A DNA stretch of 64,000 nucleotides from an uncultured Prevotella sp. (GCA_934183355.1 CAKPST010000001.1:7428-71427), one strand, 5' to 3'. Shown: positions 36,507-45,987, counted from the stretch's first letter. The notes: generated from the sequence alone by a model not told the origin. Program-made: numbers and translations.

Positions 36507-37871
36507 ATGAATAGACAATTACTCTTAGGCTGTTGCGCCGCACTGCCGTTGGCGGCAATGTCACAGCAGCGTCCAAACATTCTCTATATCATGTCCGACC
36601 AACAGGCTGCCACCGACATGAGCTGTGCTGGCAACCAGGATGTGAAGACTCCAAATATAGACCGACTTGCTGAGCGTGGCATGAGGTTCACCAATGCTTA
36701 TTGTGCACTGCCACTTAGCGGTCCGTCGCGTGCGGCTATGTGGACTGGATATATGCCGTCGGATGTCGGAATGCTGGAGAATAATACTCCAATACCCGAC
36801 TCGATAGCCGTTCGCACTCTCGGAACACTCATCGAGAACGCTGGATATGAGTGTGCGCTTGCTGGCAAATGGCATGTACATACAGCCGGTTTGCCGTCGG
36901 AACATGCCTTCGGATTTAAGAATATTCATGAGTTTGACGACAACGGACTGCCCGAAGCTACAGTAGACTTCCTACGCAATAGAGACAAGTCGAAGCCGTT
37001 CTTCCTCGTTGCATCGTTCAACAATCCGCATGGAATATGTGAGTATGCACGCCGACAGAACGTGCCGTATGGTGAGGTGGACTTCAATCCCGACCTCAGA
37101 GACTGTCCTCAGTTGCCAGCCAACTTTGCCGTGAGCCCTTACGATGCCTCTGCATTGCAGTTTGAGAAGACACGCAACCATCGTTTCTATCCGTCGTACG
37201 ACTATTCACCCGACGACTGGCGACGCTATCTATATGGCTACTATCGTCTTACTGAGGTGCTCGATGCACAGATAGGACAGATACTTGCTGAGCTCGACCG
37301 CCAAGATCTTTGGAAGAACACCGTCGTCATCTTCAGTAGCGACCACGGCGACGGAGCAGCGCAGCATCAGTGGAACCAGAAGACAGTGCTCTACGAGAGT
37401 GTAGCCAACGTACCATTCATCGTCTGCATGCCTAAGGGCAAGAACGGGGGACGCGTGATGCCGCAGCTCATCAACAATGGCATCGACCTAATGCCTACTG
37501 TGTGCGACTTTGCAGGTGCCGACATCCCTAAGCACTGCAAGGGCAAGAGCATACGTGCGGTGCTTGAGTCGGGCAAGGCAGAGACACCGCTTCGCGACTA
37601 TGTTGTCACAGAAACTCAGTTTGCCCAGACTGCCGGAACCGTAGGTTGGATGGTGCGCACTAAGGATTTTAAATATGTGCTCTATGAGACTGGACGCAAT
37701 CGTGAGCAGCTATTTGATATGAATAGCGACCGCGGCGAGATGCGCAATCTTGCAGTTGAGCGTCGTTATCATGATGTTCTCGAACAGCATAGAAAGATGT
37801 TGGGAGAGTGGATGGACGAGCATCCATCAAAGATTACAAAGGCAAAAGACAGGTTAATACCACGGTCATAA
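36507..37871 (+). CDS. Sulfatase, Ser-type, secreted
   Basis: 454 residues from the ATG at 36507, giving a signal peptide (about 1-20, ending LAAMSQ). The sulfatase signature is PLSGPSRAAMWTGY, in which Ser takes the place of Cys for conversion to formylglycine by an anaerobic sulfatase-maturing enzyme. Metal ligands lie in ILYIMSDQQAATD and FSSDHGDGAAQHQ. Probable periplasmic or surface glycan 6-O- or other O-sulfatase; the exact substrate cannot be read. Divergent from GH20: joint removal of sulfate and GlcNAc/GalNAc from mucin or glycosaminoglycan is a reasonable inference. No maturation enzyme (anSME) is in the window. Confidence 0.9.
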   Translation: MNRQLLLGCCAALPLAAMSQQRPNILYIMSDQQAATDMSCAGNQDVKTPNIDRLAERGMRFTNAYCALPLSGPSRAAMWTGYMPSDVGMLENNTPIPDSIAVRTLGTLIENAGYECALAGKWHVHTAGLPSEHAFGFKNIHEFDDNGLPEATVDFLRNRDKSKPFFLVASFNNPHGICEYARRQNVPYGEVDFNPDLRDCPQLPANFAVSPYDASALQFEKTRNHRFYPSYDYSPDDWRRYLYGYYRLTEVLDAQIGQILAELDRQDLWKNTVVIFSSDHGDGAAQHQWNQKTVLYESVANVPFIVCMPKGKNGGRVMPQLINNGIDLMPTVCDFAGADIPKHCKGKSIRAVLESGKAETPLRDYVVTETQFAQTAGTVGWMVRTKDFKYVLYETGRNREQLFDMNSDRGEMRNLAVERRYHDVLEQHRKMLGEWMDEHPSKITKAKDRLIPRS

Positions 37872-37899
37872 TGTTTTGGTTTTATTATAAGTTTGTACC

Positions 37900-37949
37900 G
37901 GTCTGCTTAGGACACATCCCAAGGTGTGTGTCTGAGCAGACCTTTTTTT
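37900..37949 (+). terminator. Terminator of the sulfatase gene
   Basis: Stem from GGTCTGCT at 37900 to AGCAGACC ending 37942, with more pairing inside (GGACACA/TGTGTGTC), then seven T. Confidence 0.85.
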
Positions 37950-37981
37950 ATTGACAATAGTTAAAAATAATATCTAAGAAT

Positions 37982-38012
37982 TTTGCAGTGCATACGATTT
38001 GCACTACCTTTG
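37982..38012 (+). promoter_or_regulatory. Promoter of pgpA
   Basis: TTTG (37982-37985), 19 bp, TACCTTTG (38005-38012): perfect. It rules out the in-frame TTG at 37999 as start. Confidence 0.75.
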
Positions 38013-38040
38013 CAAGCAAAATAATCAGACAATAATAACA

Positions 38041-38577
38041 ATGAGTAATAACAACAATCATCAACTTGGCGAGGCACCCTGGTTTCACGTCATCATTTCT
38101 ACAGGATTTTTCACTGGTTTCTTTCCTTGGGGACCGGGTACGTTCGGCGGATTCATAGCCTTGCTTATATGGATAGGGCTTTATTATCTGTTGTCGCCAG
38201 TGTGGTTGTGTGTAGCCACGGTTGCACTTGTGCTGGGTTCGCTGTTCGTCGGCGTATGGACAGACAATGTTATGGAGCGATATTGGGGCGAAGACCCCCG
38301 TACAGTCATTATTGATGAGTACTTCGGCACATGGATGGCTGCCTTGCCCGCACTTTTTGTTGACGGTCCGGCTTATGTGTCTATATCGCTTGCCTCGTTG
38401 GGTTTTGTGCTATTTCGCATCATCGACATCACCAAGCCGCTTGGTTGTCGCTGGGTAGATCGCCACATTCATGGTGGATGGGGATGTATGCTCGACGATG
38501 CGCTGGCTGCATTCTATGCCTGCATAGTTGTGCTTGTGGTGAGGTTCAGCCACTTGGTTGAGATAATAGCTGCTTAA
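38041..38577 (+). CDS. pgpA: Phosphatidylglycerophosphatase A family protein
   Basis: 178 residues with four membrane helices. PgpA motifs are visible: GFFPWGPGTFGG near the N-terminus, DPRTVIIDEYFGTWMA with the catalytic acidic residues, FRIIDITKPLGCRW, and GGWGCMLDDALAA. It dephosphorylates phosphatidylglycerol phosphate. In Bacteroides a PgpA-like phosphatase is also reported to act on phosphatidylinositol phosphate, so it could serve the lipid genes at 5-7 kb. Start set by the promoter. Confidence 0.88.
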   Translation: MSNNNNHQLGEAPWFHVIISTGFFTGFFPWGPGTFGGFIALLIWIGLYYLLSPVWLCVATVALVLGSLFVGVWTDNVMERYWGEDPRTVIIDEYFGTWMAALPALFVDGPAYVSISLASLGFVLFRIIDITKPLGCRWVDRHIHGGWGCMLDDALAAFYACIVVLVVRFSHLVEIIAA

Positions 38578-38597
38578 TAGTTTAAGAATAAAATAAA

Positions 38598-38641
38598 AGG
38601 AGTAAAAACGGGTGTTGTGATATTAACCCGTTTTTACTCCT
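38598..38641. terminator. Bidirectional terminator between pgpA and dnaA
   Basis: 16-bp perfect arms, AGGAGTAAAAACGGGT (38598-38613) and its complement (38626-38641), with T-rich 3' sides on both strands. It overlaps the dnaA stop codon by two bases. Confidence 0.8.
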
Positions 38642-40052
38642 ATTTCTTTGATCTGAACGAATTCTCAATGCTTGTTATCTCGCTTGAGAATTTCTGGTCT
38701 ATCTTCATTCTTTGTTCCACTTGGTTGCAACTGTATATCACAGTTGAGTGGTCGCGTCCTCCGACGAGTCGTCCGATGCGGCTTGCTGGCATCTTGGTGT
38801 ATTTCTGCGCCAGATAGATGGACACCTGTCGAGCCATAACAAAATCCTTCTTGCGGCTTCGGCTATTGATGTTGGCAGGTGTGACGTTGTAGTGCTGACA
38901 TACACTCTCAATGATTTCGTCAACAGTGAGAGGTTCGTCGTTCACCTTGACAGAACGCTTGATGACACGCTGTGCCAGTTGCATGTCGATGTTGCAGTTG
39001 TATACAACACTGTATGCCATGAGCGAATTGACTACACCCTGAAGGTCGCGAACTGAGCCATTGGCTGTTGAGGCAATGAATTTCACCACATCCTCGGGAA
39101 TGCAGAGTCCGTCGTGGCGTATCTTGTCCTCAAGGATGTCTACACACAACTGCACGTTTGGCTTCTCCAATTCGGCTATCAAGCCGCACGAGAATCGAGT
39201 GATGAGTCGCTCGTTCATGCCCTTCAACTCCACAGGTGGGCGGTCGCTGGCAAGAATGATGCGCTTGCCGTTGCGGAACAGGTGCTTGAATATGTGGAAG
39301 AAGGTGTTCTGTGTACCCTTCTTGTCCTCCCATTCCTGTATGTCGTCGACGATAAGCACGTCGATGGTCTGGTAGAAGTTGATGAAGTCGTTGATGGTAT
39401 TGCGCAACACTGCGTTGGTGTACTGCACCTCAAAGAGGCGTGCACTGATATACAGCACGCGCTTTTCGGGATACAGGCGCTTAGCCTCCACACCGATGGC
39501 GTTGATGAGATGAGTCTTGCCACAGCCCGATGGACCAAACACAAAGAATGGGTTGAACTGCATGTTCTGTGGATGCTCGGCTATAGTATGACCGATAGCT
39601 CTTGGCAGCTTGTTGCTGTTGCCCTCTATATAATTCTTAAATGTAAGGTGAGGGTTGAGCTGAGGGTCAATTTGCTGTAGCCTGTTGCCGTCAAGAGCAG
39701 TCGGCGATTCGTTGGCATGCTCGCGCTGTCGCGGACGCAACGACTCGTCGGTAGGCTCTTCGCCTTCCACAACCTGTGTCTTCTTGTTCTCGTTGTCGGT
39801 GACAATACGATAGGAGAGATTCACACCCTTGCCGAATGTGTGCGTAAGCACCTTGCGCAACAGGTCGACATAGTTCTCTTCAATGTACTCGTACACGAAC
39901 GGACTCGGTACGCGTAGCAATACCGTCTTCGACTCCTCATTGTAGGATTCGAAGACAGTTCTCTTGAACCATGCGTTGTATTGTTGCTCTGAGATATTCT
40001 CGCGTATGAGCGCAAGACATCTGTCCCAAAGCTTATCAGGACCTGTATTCAT
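38640..40052 (-). CDS. dnaA: Chromosomal replication initiator DnaA
   Basis: 470 residues, full length. Domain I (about 1-85, WDRCLALIRENISEQQYNAWF), a variable linker, the AAA+ domain (Walker A FGPSGCGKTHLINA, Walker B VLIVDDIQ, sensor ILASDRPP), and the DnaA-box-binding domain IV (SRSRKKDFVMARQVSIYLAQ, GGRDHSTVIYS). It opens oriC and loads the helicase. Promoter at 40113-40143. dnaN and recF are not adjacent, as in many Bacteroidetes. Confidence 0.97.
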   Translation of the reverse strand: MNTGPDKLWDRCLALIRENISEQQYNAWFKRTVFESYNEESKTVLLRVPSPFVYEYIEENYVDLLRKVLTHTFGKGVNLSYRIVTDNENKKTQVVEGEEPTDESLRPRQREHANESPTALDGNRLQQIDPQLNPHLTFKNYIEGNSNKLPRAIGHTIAEHPQNMQFNPFFVFGPSGCGKTHLINAIGVEAKRLYPEKRVLYISARLFEVQYTNAVLRNTINDFINFYQTIDVLIVDDIQEWEDKKGTQNTFFHIFKHLFRNGKRIILASDRPPVELKGMNERLITRFSCGLIAELEKPNVQLCVDILEDKIRHDGLCIPEDVVKFIASTANGSVRDLQGVVNSLMAYSVVYNCNIDMQLAQRVIKRSVKVNDEPLTVDEIIESVCQHYNVTPANINSRSRKKDFVMARQVSIYLAQKYTKMPASRIGRLVGGRDHSTVIYSCNQVEQRMKIDQKFSSEITSIENSFRSKK

Positions 40053-40112
40053 CAGCAGTTGTGTATATATATATTATGTCTTTCGACTGTTATTTACTAT
40101 TAATTGCGTCTG

Positions 40113-40143
40113 CAAAGTTAGTAATTATTTTTGAAGTGTACAA
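40113..40143 (-). promoter_or_regulatory. Promoter of dnaA
   Basis: Minus strand: TTG (40143-40141), 20 bp, TAACTTTG (40120-40113). The rest of 40144-40345 contains three TACAGG-type short repeats and one near-DnaA box (40293-40301), but no gene. Confidence 0.65.
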
Positions 40144-40348
40144 GTTGAAATATTCGATTTTGCGCTGTTTATGCCGTCTTGGTGCTATATTTGCCCTTAG
40201 TTAGGTTTTTTTATGAAATCGTGAAACACAAAGCTTTATAATAGCTCTAAATGTCTGATTTCTTGTATGTTAGTGTCTACAGGTGGTTAGCCTGTGGATA
40301 TGGGTGCAAATTCACCTGTACAGGAGCGTTTTTGTTGTGTTTACAGGT

Positions 40349-40383
40349 AAAAAGAAACGGCTTCAGAGGTTGTCTGAAGCCGT
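40349..40383 (-). terminator. Terminator of the MlaD-family gene
   Basis: ACGGCTTCAGA (40357-40367) with TCTGAAGCCGT (40373-40383), 11-bp perfect stem. On the minus strand it is followed by TTTCTTTTT. Confidence 0.8.
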
Positions 40384-40414
40384 GAAACAATATGTAATTA
40401 AGATGGTTGTCAGC

Positions 40415-41317
40415 TTACTTGTCTTTTTTGCCAAACACCGAGAAGTGGACGTATCGTTTCGGGTGCTGTCTGAAGTTGACGAGCAGTGAGTCGGCACTGC
40501 GCAATGTCATATTTAGATTGTTGTACAGGGATGGGTCGTTCATGAGCAATCCGAGAGTTCCATTGTTGGAGTTTAGCTTGGCAGTCAGCTCCTGTACGTT
40601 TGCTATTGTCTTGTCCACCTGTTGTTTTGTCGACTCCAAATCGAGCTGTGCGAGGTTGTCAGTCAGCTTGTTGGTATTGTCGAGCACTCCGTTGGCTTTG
40701 GCAAGCATTGTCGGCACATTGCGGTTGAGTGTCTTCATGAGAGTGTTGAGCTCTTTTGTTGACACAGTGAGGTTCTGGCTTACAGTCTCTACGTTGCGCA
40801 GTGAATTGGCAATAGCTGGGTCGGCGAGCAACAGGTTGATGCTTGTGAGAATGCTGTCGAGTTTTGGCAGCATCTTCTCTACAGCCGGAATCATCTCGGC
40901 TGCCTTGCCGAAGGCTCCATTGTTGACGTCGCCCTTGATTACTCCACCTGGCATCACACGTTCACGTGGATTGTTTGCCAACAGGATGTTCACCTTGATG
41001 TTGCCCATCAAGTCGCTCTCTATCTCGGCAGTTGAACCAACAGGTATGCGCATTTCCTTGTCGAGTGCCACAACGACGCGTGTCGGATTGTCGCCCGAAT
41101 AGTCGTAGATGACATCCTTCACGGTGCCTATCTGGTAGCCGTCGGCATATATGGGGCTTGACGACGACAGTCCGCTTATGTCTTTAAATTCAATGAAGTA
41201 GTCGTAGGTAGAAGAGAAAAGGTTGAGTCCTTTCAGAAAGTTCATGCCGAAAAACAGTATAATCACACCGACGATAGCGACGATGGCGATTTTCACTTCC
41301 TTTGTTAAAGCTTTCAT
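40415..41317 (-). CDS. MlaD/MCE-domain protein (lipid transport)
   Basis: 300 residues. N-terminal membrane anchor (about 7-28), MCE domain (about 36-115; YDYFIEFKDISGLSSSSPIY, AEIESDLMGNIKVNI), then a long helical region (about 135-280) and a short C-terminal segment. In the Mla system MlaD is the periplasmic lipid-binding hexamer between MlaFEB and the outer membrane. The ABC partner genes are not next to it here. It begins 11 bp after the amidase gene, so both are co-transcribed. Confidence 0.85.
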   Translation of the reverse strand: MKALTKEVKIAIVAIVGVIILFFGMNFLKGLNLFSSTYDYFIEFKDISGLSSSSPIYADGYQIGTVKDVIYDYSGDNPTRVVVALDKEMRIPVGSTAEIESDLMGNIKVNILLANNPRERVMPGGVIKGDVNNGAFGKAAEMIPAVEKMLPKLDSILTSINLLLADPAIANSLRNVETVSQNLTVSTKELNTLMKTLNRNVPTMLAKANGVLDNTNKLTDNLAQLDLESTKQQVDKTIANVQELTAKLNSNNGTLGLLMNDPSLYNNLNMTLRSADSLLVNFRQHPKRYVHFSVFGKKDK

Positions 41318-41328
41318 ATTATAATGTA

Positions 41329-42675
41329 TTATTGTTTGTTTCTATTTTGTTTAAACTCTCTTATGCCTTGGTTGACATCCATCTTTTCGCCGTTCTTGAA
41401 TGCGATGATGAATGCTCCTGGGAACTTGTCGACAATCTCCTTGCGCAGTCGATATATCTCGTTGTAGTTGTTGGAGGCGCCGTAGGTGTATTTCACCATT
41501 CCGTTCTCCTCGTATGCTTCGCAACCCACGAGTCCCTTGAAGTTGTGGTCGTTGTTTTTTAGACGGCGTTGTGACACAAGCACCTGTACCTTGAACACAG
41601 GTTGTGATGTGTTGATGCTTTGTATGGGTTTAGTCACAGGTGTTTCAGTCCTGTTGGTCCTGTTGGTTTTGTCACGTTCTACAGCACGTTCATTATTTTT
41701 GCGAGTTGTCGATTTTCTCATTTCAGGCATCAAGTCGGGCTGGGTGCCTGTTTGGTTGTTGGGTGTTTGACCCTGTGCAACCTCCGAATTGGCATTGTTG
41801 CTGCTATTATCGGCGATATTATCGTTGTTCGTAGAACGGGTTTCTTCTGCGGGTTGTTCAGGCACAGGGTCTGAAATAGGCTTATATGGCACCGTCATTC
41901 CAGTGTCATACTTGTTTTTATACTCTACGAATGCGTTGAATATGCCGCGTGCTATGTTGTCAATCTGCTTCTTATTGTTGAGCATTTGTTCCTCGTCGGG
42001 AGTGGAAATATATCCCAATTCGATAAGACATGCAGGCATAGATGTCAGTCGCAATACAGCAAGGTTTTGCTGATGTACGCCCTTGTTGGGACGATTAGCA
42101 GCTCTGCATACATGCTTCTGCATCATCTTGGCGAGGTCAATGCTTCGTGTCAGGTTCTTGTCCTGTATAAATTCAAACATGATGTTGCTTTCTGGCGAGT
42201 TGGGGTCGAATCCCACATAGTGCTGTTGGTAGTCCTTCTCAAGCAATATTACAGAGTTCTCACGTTGAGCCACTTCAAGGTTTGTCTTCTTGGCGTTTGA
42301 TGTTCCGTCGCCGAGAGTGTACGTTTCAAATCCTCGCATGGTGTGGTTGCCCTTTAGCGAGTTGGTGTGTACAGATATGAATAGGTCGGCTTTCTTGCGA
42401 TTGGCTATCTCTGCACGTTCATACAGTGGTATGAATACGTCTGTGCGTCGTGTGTAGACAATGCTCACATCGGGGCAGTTTTGCTCTACATATTTGCCGA
42501 AAGCGAGTGCCACTTTGAGATTGATGTTCTTCTCTACAGATATGGAGCCAGGCGCTCCTGTGTCCTTGCCACCATGTCCGGGGTCGATACAGAGCGTAAA
42601 TTTTCGGTTTGCCGCCGTCGCAGCGATTGCAAATGATATGATGAAAAGCAATGCAAGCAGTACTTTTTTTGCCAT
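41329..42675 (-). CDS. N-acetylmuramoyl-L-alanine amidase (Amidase_3) with C-terminal SPOR-like region
   Basis: 448 residues. Signal peptide (about 1-21, ending ATAAN), zinc amidase domain (about 25-240) with the metal and catalytic residues in LCIDPGHGGKDTGAPG, ADLFISVHTNS and MPACLIELGYIST. A Gln/Asn/Thr-rich linker (about 270-345) leads to a C-terminal segment (about 350-440; VFKVQVLVSQRRL) that looks like a SPOR or related peptidoglycan-binding domain. It cleaves peptide stems from glycan in cell separation. Promoter TTTG-N21-TACCTTTG at 42708-42740. Confidence 0.9.
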   Translation of the reverse strand: MAKKVLLALLFIISFAIAATAANRKFTLCIDPGHGGKDTGAPGSISVEKNINLKVALAFGKYVEQNCPDVSIVYTRRTDVFIPLYERAEIANRKKADLFISVHTNSLKGNHTMRGFETYTLGDGTSNAKKTNLEVAQRENSVILLEKDYQQHYVGFDPNSPESNIMFEFIQDKNLTRSIDLAKMMQKHVCRAANRPNKGVHQQNLAVLRLTSMPACLIELGYISTPDEEQMLNNKKQIDNIARGIFNAFVEYKNKYDTGMTVPYKPISDPVPEQPAEETRSTNNDNIADNSSNNANSEVAQGQTPNNQTGTQPDLMPEMRKSTTRKNNERAVERDKTNRTNRTETPVTKPIQSINTSQPVFKVQVLVSQRRLKNNDHNFKGLVGCEAYEENGMVKYTYGASNNYNEIYRLRKEIVDKFPGAFIIAFKNGEKMDVNQGIREFKQNRNKQ

Positions 42676-42707
42676 AAACAGGATATACTTCGAATTATTA
42701 ATCGCTG

Positions 42708-42740
42708 CAAAGGTAGCTAATTAATTGATAAAACTGCAAA
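42708..42740 (-). promoter_or_regulatory. Promoter of the amidase-mlaD operon
   Basis: Minus strand: TTTG (42740-42737), 21 bp, TACCTTTG (42715-42708). It overlaps the end region of folB. Confidence 0.7.
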
Positions 42741-42743
42741 CAA

Positions 42744-43124
42744 TCATTTAGTTTTTTCGCACTCTATATGTATTTCGACGCCAGCTCCTTGGCAGTCGGC
42801 ACCCATAGGTGGGTTGATTTTGGTGATGCGGAGCACTATTGAGGAAATTTCGACATATTCGTCTGTTAGCCTGTTGGCTATTCGTCCTGCCACATGTTCT
42901 ATTAGTTTTGAGGGTTTTAGCATCTCTTCCTTGATGATGTTGTACACTTCGGCATAGTTGAGTGTGTCCTCAACATCATCTGTTAGCATGGCTTGAGATA
43001 TGTCGTAGCCCACACGAATGTCGATGGAGTAGTCGTTGCCTGTGAGTTGTTCCTGTGGCAACACACCGTGGCGGGCGTGCAGACGTATGTCGGATATGTG
43101 GATGTAGGATTGGGTGAGGTTCAT
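42744..43124 (-). CDS. folB: Dihydroneopterin aldolase
   Basis: 126 residues from the ATG at 43124. The longer frame begins with a GTG inside a terminator stem and is rejected. FolB motifs are ISDIRLHARHGVLPQEQ, DTLNYAEVYNIIKEE, SKLIEHVAGRIANRL and ITKINPPMGADCQGAGV. It splits dihydroneopterin in folate synthesis. It lies directly downstream of the RNR gene and probably depends on read-through or on a weak promoter in the 70-bp gap. Confidence 0.92.
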   Translation of the reverse strand: MNLTQSYIHISDIRLHARHGVLPQEQLTGNDYSIDIRVGYDISQAMLTDDVEDTLNYAEVYNIIKEEMLKPSKLIEHVAGRIANRLTDEYVEISSIVLRITKINPPMGADCQGAGVEIHIECEKTK

Positions 43125-43153
43125 GATGGGGAAGTTTAAAAAAATGGTGTAGT

Positions 43154-43180
43154 GAAGCCCCACTTATGGGGTGGGGCTTC
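43154..43180 (-). terminator. Hairpin after the ribonucleotide reductase gene
   Basis: GAAGCCCCAC (43154-43163) pairs with GTGGGGCTTC (43171-43180). The T-run on the minus strand is about 10 bases away, so termination may be partial. Confidence 0.55.
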
Positions 43181-43193
43181 GTTGCTCTCTTAT

Positions 43194-45767
43194 TTATCCG
43201 CAGCGCGACGATCCGCAGTTCTTGCATATCAAGCATCCTTCCTGATATACGAGCGATTCATGGCCGCATACTGGGCACACCTGTCCCTTGGCTTCGGTGC
43301 CGTCTGCCACATATTTCTTTAGTGCTCGTTCCACACCGTTCTTCCATGTGTTGATGCTCTGGTCCTTGAGTTGCAGCGAACCCACGAGTTTGATGACATG
43401 GTCGATAGGCATGCGATAGCGCAGAACACCAGAGATGAGCTTGGCATAGTTCCAATACTCAGGGTTGAACTTCTCCGATAGTCCCTCTACGGTGGTCTTA
43501 TATCCGCGTTTGTTCTCAAACTGGAAGTCGTATCGGCGTTTGCCGTCCGAGCCAGTCTGCTTGATGATGCGTCCCTTTGTCACTGTCTTAGGCAGCGCGA
43601 TGCCCTCTTCGTCGTCTTGCAGACCTGTGAATATCTCGTAAGGATAGCCGTCGAGCAGTCCGATGAACGCCACCCACTTCTCCTTATTGTTCTGGAAACG
43701 CACTACGTCGCATTCCAGTTCCTTCGGTCGTGTCTCCACAACTGTGCGTCCGTCTATCTGTATCACATGCTTCTCCTTGAGTGGATTGGTTGTTGCCTTC
43801 TTCTTCTTGTCCTTCTTCGACACCGATACGAGCACACCAGCACGCGAACCGTCGCGATAGATGGTGCATCCCTTGCATCCCGAGCGCCATGCTTCGACGT
43901 ATAGTCGGTTGACAAGGTCCTCGTCTACATCATTGGGCAGGTTGACAGTTACGCTGATAGAGTGGTCCACCCACTTCTGGATTGCGCCCTGCATGCGCAC
44001 CTTCATCAGCCAGTCTACGTCGTTGGCTGTGGCTTTATAATAAGGTGAGCGCTTCACCAGTTCGTCAATCTCTTCCTGTGTATATCGTTTCTCGGTGTCA
44101 ATGCCGTTGACACGCATCCACTCCATAAACTTCTTGTGGTAGACAATGTACTCCTCAAACGAGTCGCCCACCTCGTCAACAAAGTCAACATGCACGTCGG
44201 TGTCATTTGGATTCACCTTGCGGCGGCGCTTGTATACAGGCATAAACACAGGCTCAATGCCACTTGTGGTCTGAGTCATTAGTGACGTAGTGCCAGTTGG
44301 GGCGATAGTCAAGCATGCTATGTTGCGTCGTCCGTATTTTATTATGTCGTCATACAGCTGAGGGTCGGCTTCCTTGATGCGCAACAGGAACGGATTGTTC
44401 TGCTCGCGTTCTGCGCTGAAGATGCCGAATGCACCGCGCTCCTGAGCCATAGTCATCGACGAACGATATGCAGTCAGAGCCAATGTGCGGTGAACGTTCA
44501 CGCTGAAGTCGGTAGCCTCCTGTGTGCCATAGCGCAATCCCATGGCAGCAATCATGTCGCCCTCGGCAGTGATGCCCACACCTGTGCGTCGTCCCTTCGA
44601 ACTCTTGTCCTTGATTTTCTCCCACAGGTGATACTCGGCATGCTTGATGTCGTCGCACTGCGGGTCGTTCTTAATCTTGTTCATGATGAGTTCAATCTTC
44701 TCCAACTCCAGGTCGATGATGTCGTCCATCATGCGCTGAGCCTTGGCTACGTGCTCACGGAATAGTTCGAAGTTGAATCGAGCCTCCGCTGTGAATGGAT
44801 TTTCCACATACGAGTAGAGGTTGATGGAGAGCAGGCGGCACGAGTCGTATGGGCAGAGAGGTATCTCGCCACATGGGTTGGTGCTGACTGTGCGGAATCC
44901 GAGGTCGGCATAGCAGTCAGGAATACTCTCCTTGATGATGGTGTCCCAGAACAACACACCTGGTTCGGCGCTCTTCCATGCGTTGTGTACAATCTTATCC
45001 CACAGCTGTTTGGCAGAAATCTCCTTCTCCACCAATGGTTCGTCTGAGTCGACAGGGAACTTCTGTGTATATGGCTTATCCTCAACGGCAGCCTGCATAA
45101 ACTCGTCGTCAATCTTCACGCTCACATTTGCGCCAGTCACCTTGCCTTCAGTCATCTTGGCATCAATAAAAGCCTCGCTGTCTGGGTGCTTGATGCTTAC
45201 AGAGAGCATCAGTGCTCCGCGTCGTCCGTCCTGCGCCACCTCACGAGTGGAGTTGCTATAGCGCTCCATAAACGGCACAAGTCCAGTTGAAGTAAGTGCT
45301 GAATTGTTCACAGGTGAGCCTTTGGGGCGAATCTGCGAGAGGTCGTGTCCCACACCGCCACGTCGTTTCATCAGCTGCACCTGCTCCTCGTCGAGTCGCA
45401 TGATGGCACCATACGAGTCGCCGTCGCCCTCAATGCCAATCACAAAGCAGTTGCTCAGCGACGCCACCTGATGGTTGTTGCCGATGCCCGTCATAGGGCT
45501 ACCAGCCGGAACGATGTAGCGGAAGTGGTCGAGCAGGTCGAATATCTCCTGCTCTGTCATCGGATTAGCGTATTTGTTTTCGATACGTGCCACCTCTCGT
45601 GCTATGCGCCAGTGCATATCCTCAGGCGAACATTCGTATATATTGCCGAAGCTGTCCTTCATTGCATACTTGTTCACCCACACACGTGCGGCAAGTTCGT
45701 CGCCCGAGAAGTATTTTAGTGAGGCCTCAAAAGCCTCGTCGTAAGTGTATGTTTTGTTATTTTCCAT
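43194..45767 (-). CDS. nrdJ: Adenosylcobalamin-dependent (class II) ribonucleotide reductase
   Basis: 857 residues. Barrel and active-site motifs include SLSNCFVIGIEGDG, STNPCGEIPLCPYDSCR (Asn and Cys), RRGALMLSVSIKHPD and ACLTIAPTGTTSL. The C-terminus holds several CxxC pairs (CPVCGH, CLICKNCGSSRCG), usual for the redox tail of this group. It makes deoxyribonucleotides without oxygen using B12. No cobalamin riboswitch is visible upstream. Promoter TTG-N19-TAGCTTTG at 45814-45843. folB follows. Confidence 0.95.
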   Translation of the reverse strand: MENNKTYTYDEAFEASLKYFSGDELAARVWVNKYAMKDSFGNIYECSPEDMHWRIAREVARIENKYANPMTEQEIFDLLDHFRYIVPAGSPMTGIGNNHQVASLSNCFVIGIEGDGDSYGAIMRLDEEQVQLMKRRGGVGHDLSQIRPKGSPVNNSALTSTGLVPFMERYSNSTREVAQDGRRGALMLSVSIKHPDSEAFIDAKMTEGKVTGANVSVKIDDEFMQAAVEDKPYTQKFPVDSDEPLVEKEISAKQLWDKIVHNAWKSAEPGVLFWDTIIKESIPDCYADLGFRTVSTNPCGEIPLCPYDSCRLLSINLYSYVENPFTAEARFNFELFREHVAKAQRMMDDIIDLELEKIELIMNKIKNDPQCDDIKHAEYHLWEKIKDKSSKGRRTGVGITAEGDMIAAMGLRYGTQEATDFSVNVHRTLALTAYRSSMTMAQERGAFGIFSAEREQNNPFLLRIKEADPQLYDDIIKYGRRNIACLTIAPTGTTSLMTQTTSGIEPVFMPVYKRRRKVNPNDTDVHVDFVDEVGDSFEEYIVYHKKFMEWMRVNGIDTEKRYTQEEIDELVKRSPYYKATANDVDWLMKVRMQGAIQKWVDHSISVTVNLPNDVDEDLVNRLYVEAWRSGCKGCTIYRDGSRAGVLVSVSKKDKKKKATTNPLKEKHVIQIDGRTVVETRPKELECDVVRFQNNKEKWVAFIGLLDGYPYEIFTGLQDDEEGIALPKTVTKGRIIKQTGSDGKRRYDFQFENKRGYKTTVEGLSEKFNPEYWNYAKLISGVLRYRMPIDHVIKLVGSLQLKDQSINTWKNGVERALKKYVADGTEAKGQVCPVCGHESLVYQEGCLICKNCGSSRCG

Positions 45768-45813
45768 TTGTCGTATAGACGTGAATTGAAATTATTACAA
45801 TCTTTAGCGCTTG

Positions 45814-45843
45814 CAAAGCTACAATATTATTTTGGATTTCCAA
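45814..45843 (-). promoter_or_regulatory. Promoter of nrdJ
   Basis: Minus strand: TTG (45843-45841), 19 bp, TAGCTTTG (45821-45814), a leader of about 40 nt. No other structure seen in 45844-45985. Confidence 0.65.
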
Positions 45844-45987
45844 TGCTATTTCTTGGAAAAAGTAATAATAGTTTGTTGGGCAAACAACAAGAGGGTATGA
45901 CATCACTGCCATCAAATCATTGGTATCTAAGTTCATTGACGCCATGCCTTACTCCTCCTTATATATTAAATTTAGCCCCTATATGTT

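Noticed and set aside
40144-40345. oriC upstream of dnaA
   Set aside because: Only one near-match to a DnaA box (40293-40301, one mismatch) and three TACAGG-type repeats are seen, with no box cluster or clear AT-rich unwinding block. A GC-skew plot would be needed.
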